Origin: an uncultured Victivallales bacterium
GTDB lineage: Bacteria > Verrucomicrobiota > Lentisphaeria > Oligosphaerales > JAFGRS01
Assembly: GCA_903834675.1 (NCBI GenBank)
Contig: CAILKC010000943.1
Location: 1 to 9,124, forward strand
DNA: 9,124 nucleotides
Direction of reading: 5' to 3'
Position 1 is the stretch's first letter; every line of letters begins with the position of its first letter. The notes under the pieces were generated by a model that had not been told where the DNA came from, ran no database searches, and worked only from the letters and a program-made list of their open reading frames with translations. Made by a program: the position numbers and the translations under genes. Of the stretch, positions 7,371 to 9,124 are shown in pieces.

Positions 7371-8805
7371 AGTAATCCTTCTCGCTCGGCTCCGGCACCG
7401 CGGCGAGCAGTTGCTTGACCAGATCGTCCGGACCGATGCCCTCGGAGTCGGCGGTGAAGTTGGTGAAAATGCGGTGACGCAGCACGGGCAGAGCCAGGTT
7501 CTTGATGTCTTCGCAACTGACGTTGAGTCGGCCGTTCAGGACGGCACGGGCCTTGGCCCCAAGCACGAGGAACTGGGCCGCGCGCGGGCCGGCGCCAACG
7601 TGGACGTTATCCTTGATGAACTGCGGCGCCTCCTCGGCCTTGGGGCGGGTCATGCGCACCAGGCGGGTGGCATACTTGACCACGTGGGGACTGACGGGCA
7701 ACTGGCGCACGGTGCTCTGCAGGGCCAGAAGGTTCGCGGCGGTCAGGACCTCGCGCAACTCCGTGTCCTGCTTGCCGGTGGTGGCCATGACGATGCGCTC
7801 TTCCTCGTCCGCCTCGGGGTAGTCGACGATGATGTTGAACATGAAGCGGTCGAGCTGTGCTTCCGGCAAGGGGTAGGTGCCTTCCTGCTCCAGGGGGTTC
7901 TGGGTGGCCAGAACAAAGAACGGGGGCGGCAAGGGAAAGACGTGATTGGCGACGGTGACCTGGCGTTCCTGCATGGCCTCGAGCAGGGCCGCCTGGGTCT
8001 TGGGTGGGGTACGGTTGATCTCATCGGCGAGGAGCATGTTGGTGAAGATGGGGCCCTTGATGAAGCGGAAGGTCTTCTGACCGGTGTCTTCGTTGACCTC
8101 GAGCACATCGGTGCCGATGATGTCGGAGGGCATGAGGTCGGGGGTGAACTGGATGCGTTTGAACTGCAGCCGCAGAATCTTGGCCAGGGTGTTGACCATG
8201 AGGGTCTTGCCGAGACCGGGAAGACCGATCATCAGGCAGTGGCCACCCGCGGCGATGGCCACGAGCAGTTCCTCGAGGACACGCTTCTGGCCCACGATAA
8301 TACGGCCGAATTCAGTCCCGATCTGGCCATAGATGGCGCTCATTTCGTGGATGTCGGTGAGGGCCTCCTTGCCCAGGGTCGGCCCCTGCATCCAGGTGGC
8401 GTCTGGACGGGCCGCCGCCGCCGCCGCCGCCGCATCTGAGGCCGCATCGGCAGCCGTGGCCGCCGCGGCGGCGGAGGCCGTGGCCGCTTCGGCGGTGATC
8501 GACATGGCGTCGCCATTGTAGGTGGCGTCGAAGAGGGTGCCGACGTTGCCGAACTGGATGGTGGTGCGCCCGCCGACCTCGGTACGGGAAATCTGTTCGC
8601 CTTTAACGAAGACGCCGTTGGCGCTCTCGAGATCCTCGACGAACCAGATCCCCTCGAGGCACTCCAGCGCGGCATGATGGCGGCTGATGCTGCCCTCGTT
8701 GATGCGGACATCGCACTCTTCGCCACGGCCGACAATCAGGCGTCCGCCGCCGACCTCGTACGTGCGCCCAGCGTCTGGTCCGCCCAAAATCTCAAGCTTG
8801 GCCAT
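7369..8805 (-). CDS. FHA-domain MoxR-family AAA+ ATPase fusion
   Basis: This 478-residue protein joins three parts. Residues about 3-95 are a forkhead-associated domain with the phosphothreonine-binding set: GR at 26-27, S41-R42-H43 in ISRHHA and S61-A-N-G64. Residues about 104-134 are an alanine-rich, probably flexible linker. Residues about 145-475 are a complete MoxR ATPase: Walker A GLPGLGKT (194-201), Walker B LLADEINR (258-265), sensor 1 ATQNP (300-304), the LPEAQLDRF segment (313-321) and sensor 2 GAGPRAAQF (404-412). Ordinary MoxR proteins are about 310-340 residues and lack FHA. MoxR ATPases act as hexameric chaperone-like remodelers of protein complexes; the FHA domain suggests recruitment by a kinase-phosphorylated partner. 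The usual DUF58 and von Willebrand partners do not follow; a small membrane gene does. ATG 8805 is immediately before the first FHA strand, though its ribosome site is weak (GGA about 9 nt upstream). A promoter lies 45 nt upstream. Confidence 0.95.
   Translation of the reverse strand: MAKLEILGGPDAGRTYEVGGGRLIVGRGEECDVRINEGSISRHHAALECLEGIWFVEDLESANGVFVKGEQISRTEVGGRTTIQFGNVGTLFDATYNGDAMSITAEAATASAAAAATAADAASDAAAAAAAARPDATWMQGPTLGKEALTDIHEMSAIYGQIGTEFGRIIVGQKRVLEELLVAIAAGGHCLMIGLPGLGKTLMVNTLAKILRLQFKRIQFTPDLMPSDIIGTDVLEVNEDTGQKTFRFIKGPIFTNMLLADEINRTPPKTQAALLEAMQERQVTVANHVFPLPPPFFVLATQNPLEQEGTYPLPEAQLDRFMFNIIVDYPEADEEERIVMATTGKQDTELREVLTAANLLALQSTVRQLPVSPHVVKYATRLVRMTRPKAEEAPQFIKDNVHVGAGPRAAQFLVLGAKARAVLNGRLNVSCEDIKNLALPVLRHRIFTNFTADSEGIGPDDLVKQLLAAVPEPSEKDY
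8411..8433. repeat. GCC trinucleotide tract encoding the alanine linker
   Basis: On the plus strand seven GCC units run in a row from 8411 and continue as GC to 8433; on the coding strand this is the GGC-phase run giving consecutive alanines at about residues 125-132 of the FHA-MoxR linker. A pure triplet tract of this length can change by slippage without shifting the frame, so linker length may vary between strains. Confidence 0.8.
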
Positions 8806-8849
8806 AGGTGTGTATCCGATCCCGTGTTAGGGTCCGACCCGCGTCCCTA

Positions 8850-8878
8850 AGTCTACTGCCTCGCCGGAGAGGCGTCAA
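8850..8878 (-). promoter_or_regulatory. Sigma-70-type promoter of the FHA-MoxR gene
   Basis: On the minus strand TTGACG (8873-8878, five of six consensus bases) and TAGACT (8850-8855, four of six) are separated by exactly 17 nt. Transcription would start near 8843, giving a leader of about 38 nt before the ATG at 8805. It is the best promoter match in the window and would drive the MoxR gene and the small membrane gene. Confidence 0.65.
8858..8873. promoter_or_regulatory. Palindromic operator candidate in the promoter spacer
   Basis: GCCTCGCCGGAGAGGC is a 16-bp palindrome with seven of eight base pairs matching. It fills the spacer between the -35 and -10 boxes of the MoxR promoter and touches the first base of the -35 box. 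A dyad in this place would let a dimeric regulator occlude or reshape the promoter. No regulator gene is in the window. Confidence 0.45.
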
Positions 8879-8981
8879 GACGCACCGCGGCAGGGGGGCG
8901 CAGGTCAGTTCCGTAGGGGTTCGCTTGTCTGAGAACCGCAGAGGGTCGAGGGCCTGCCCGCCGTGCTGGGTCGAGAGACCA

Positions 8982-9010
8982 GGGGGGGACGCAGTGTCCG
9001 AGTCCCCCCC
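8982..9010. repeat. Inverted repeat with G7/C7 arms
   Basis: GGGGGGGAC (8982-8990) pairs perfectly with GTCCCCCCC (9002-9010) across an 11-nt loop. A shorter competing stem, GGAC (8987-8990) with GTCC (8996-8999), uses the loop. No T-run follows on either strand, so it is not a standard terminator. It may mark the end of a neighbouring transcript or be a structured spacer. Confidence 0.5.
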
Positions 9011-9124
9011 CGTCGACTCAATCCCGATTTCGATTTCCATCTCGATCCGCCATCCCGCCGCTACGGTTTCGCGGCGGCACCCCCAGCCGCGGAAGTCGCG
9101 GGTTCGCCTCTGCCTCTTCAGCCC

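Larger units (their letters stand above)
8806..9124. other. Gene-free upstream region of the FHA-MoxR gene
   Basis: No credible gene is seen in these 319 nt. A frame running from 9040 on the minus strand gives an 82-residue peptide without recognisable features that overlaps the MoxR start, so it is not called. The stretch holds the MoxR promoter with its palindrome, a G7/C8 inverted repeat, a hexamer repeat at 9022-9045 and a 7-bp GC hairpin with a 9-nt loop at 9055-9077. The 5' neighbour is outside the window. Confidence 0.6.

Noticed and set aside
7093..8439. 448-residue open frame on the plus strand
   Set aside because: It is antisense to the FHA-MoxR gene and the small membrane gene; the composition is that of a reverse-strand shadow.
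8792..9040. 82-residue minus-strand frame upstream of the MoxR gene
   Set aside because: It runs through the promoter, the palindrome and the hexamer repeat, overlaps the MoxR start and has no recognisable domain or ribosome site.
9098..9124. GGTTCG near the window end, as a tRNA T-arm
   Set aside because: The flanks do not pair as a T-stem and no anticodon or acceptor arm is visible; the window ends.

Overview
This is a GC-rich bacterial segment with seven protein genes, all on the minus strand. Long open frames on the plus strand are antisense shadows. The best taxonomic clue is a prepilin-type protein (157-819) ending in an H-X9-DG motif. That class is abundant in the Planctomycetes-Verrucomicrobia-Lentisphaerae (PVC) group and some neighbouring lineages. 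A hairpin-bearing intergenic repeat at 28-112, the FHA-MoxR fusion and the antiporter-EIIA fusion fit the same picture. The phylum is inferred, not proven.

Layout in the direction of transcription, right to left. 9124-8806: no gene; it holds a G/C-run inverted repeat (8982-9010), a smaller hairpin (9055-9077), a degenerate hexamer repeat and a good sigma-70-type promoter (8850-8878) whose spacer carries a near-perfect palindrome. 8805-7369: a MoxR AAA+ ATPase with an N-terminal FHA domain joined by an alanine-rich linker. 7355-7089: a very hydrophobic 88-residue membrane protein, 13 nt after the MoxR gene. 6962-5211: a GTG-started cation:proton antiporter with a C-terminal PTS EIIA domain. 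5210-4917: intergenic, with a possible promoter and a 9-bp direct repeat. 4916-1010: a complete polyamine ABC importer operon, potA-potB-potC-potD, with a 3-nt gap and two ATGA overlaps. 819-157: an H-X9-DG pseudopilin-like protein. 156-1: the structured repeat.

The four Pot proteins form one machine: lipoprotein PotD binds the polyamine, PotB and PotC form the channel and PotA hydrolyses ATP. The MoxR ATPase and the small membrane protein look like a two-gene unit in which phosphothreonine recognition by FHA could recruit the ATPase to a phosphorylated or membrane partner. The usual MoxR neighbours (DUF58, von Willebrand or transglutaminase-like membrane proteins) are absent downstream, which makes this pair the most interesting part of the window. 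The antiporter's EIIA domain suggests phosphorylation-dependent control of ion exchange, but no PTS phosphotransfer gene is seen here.
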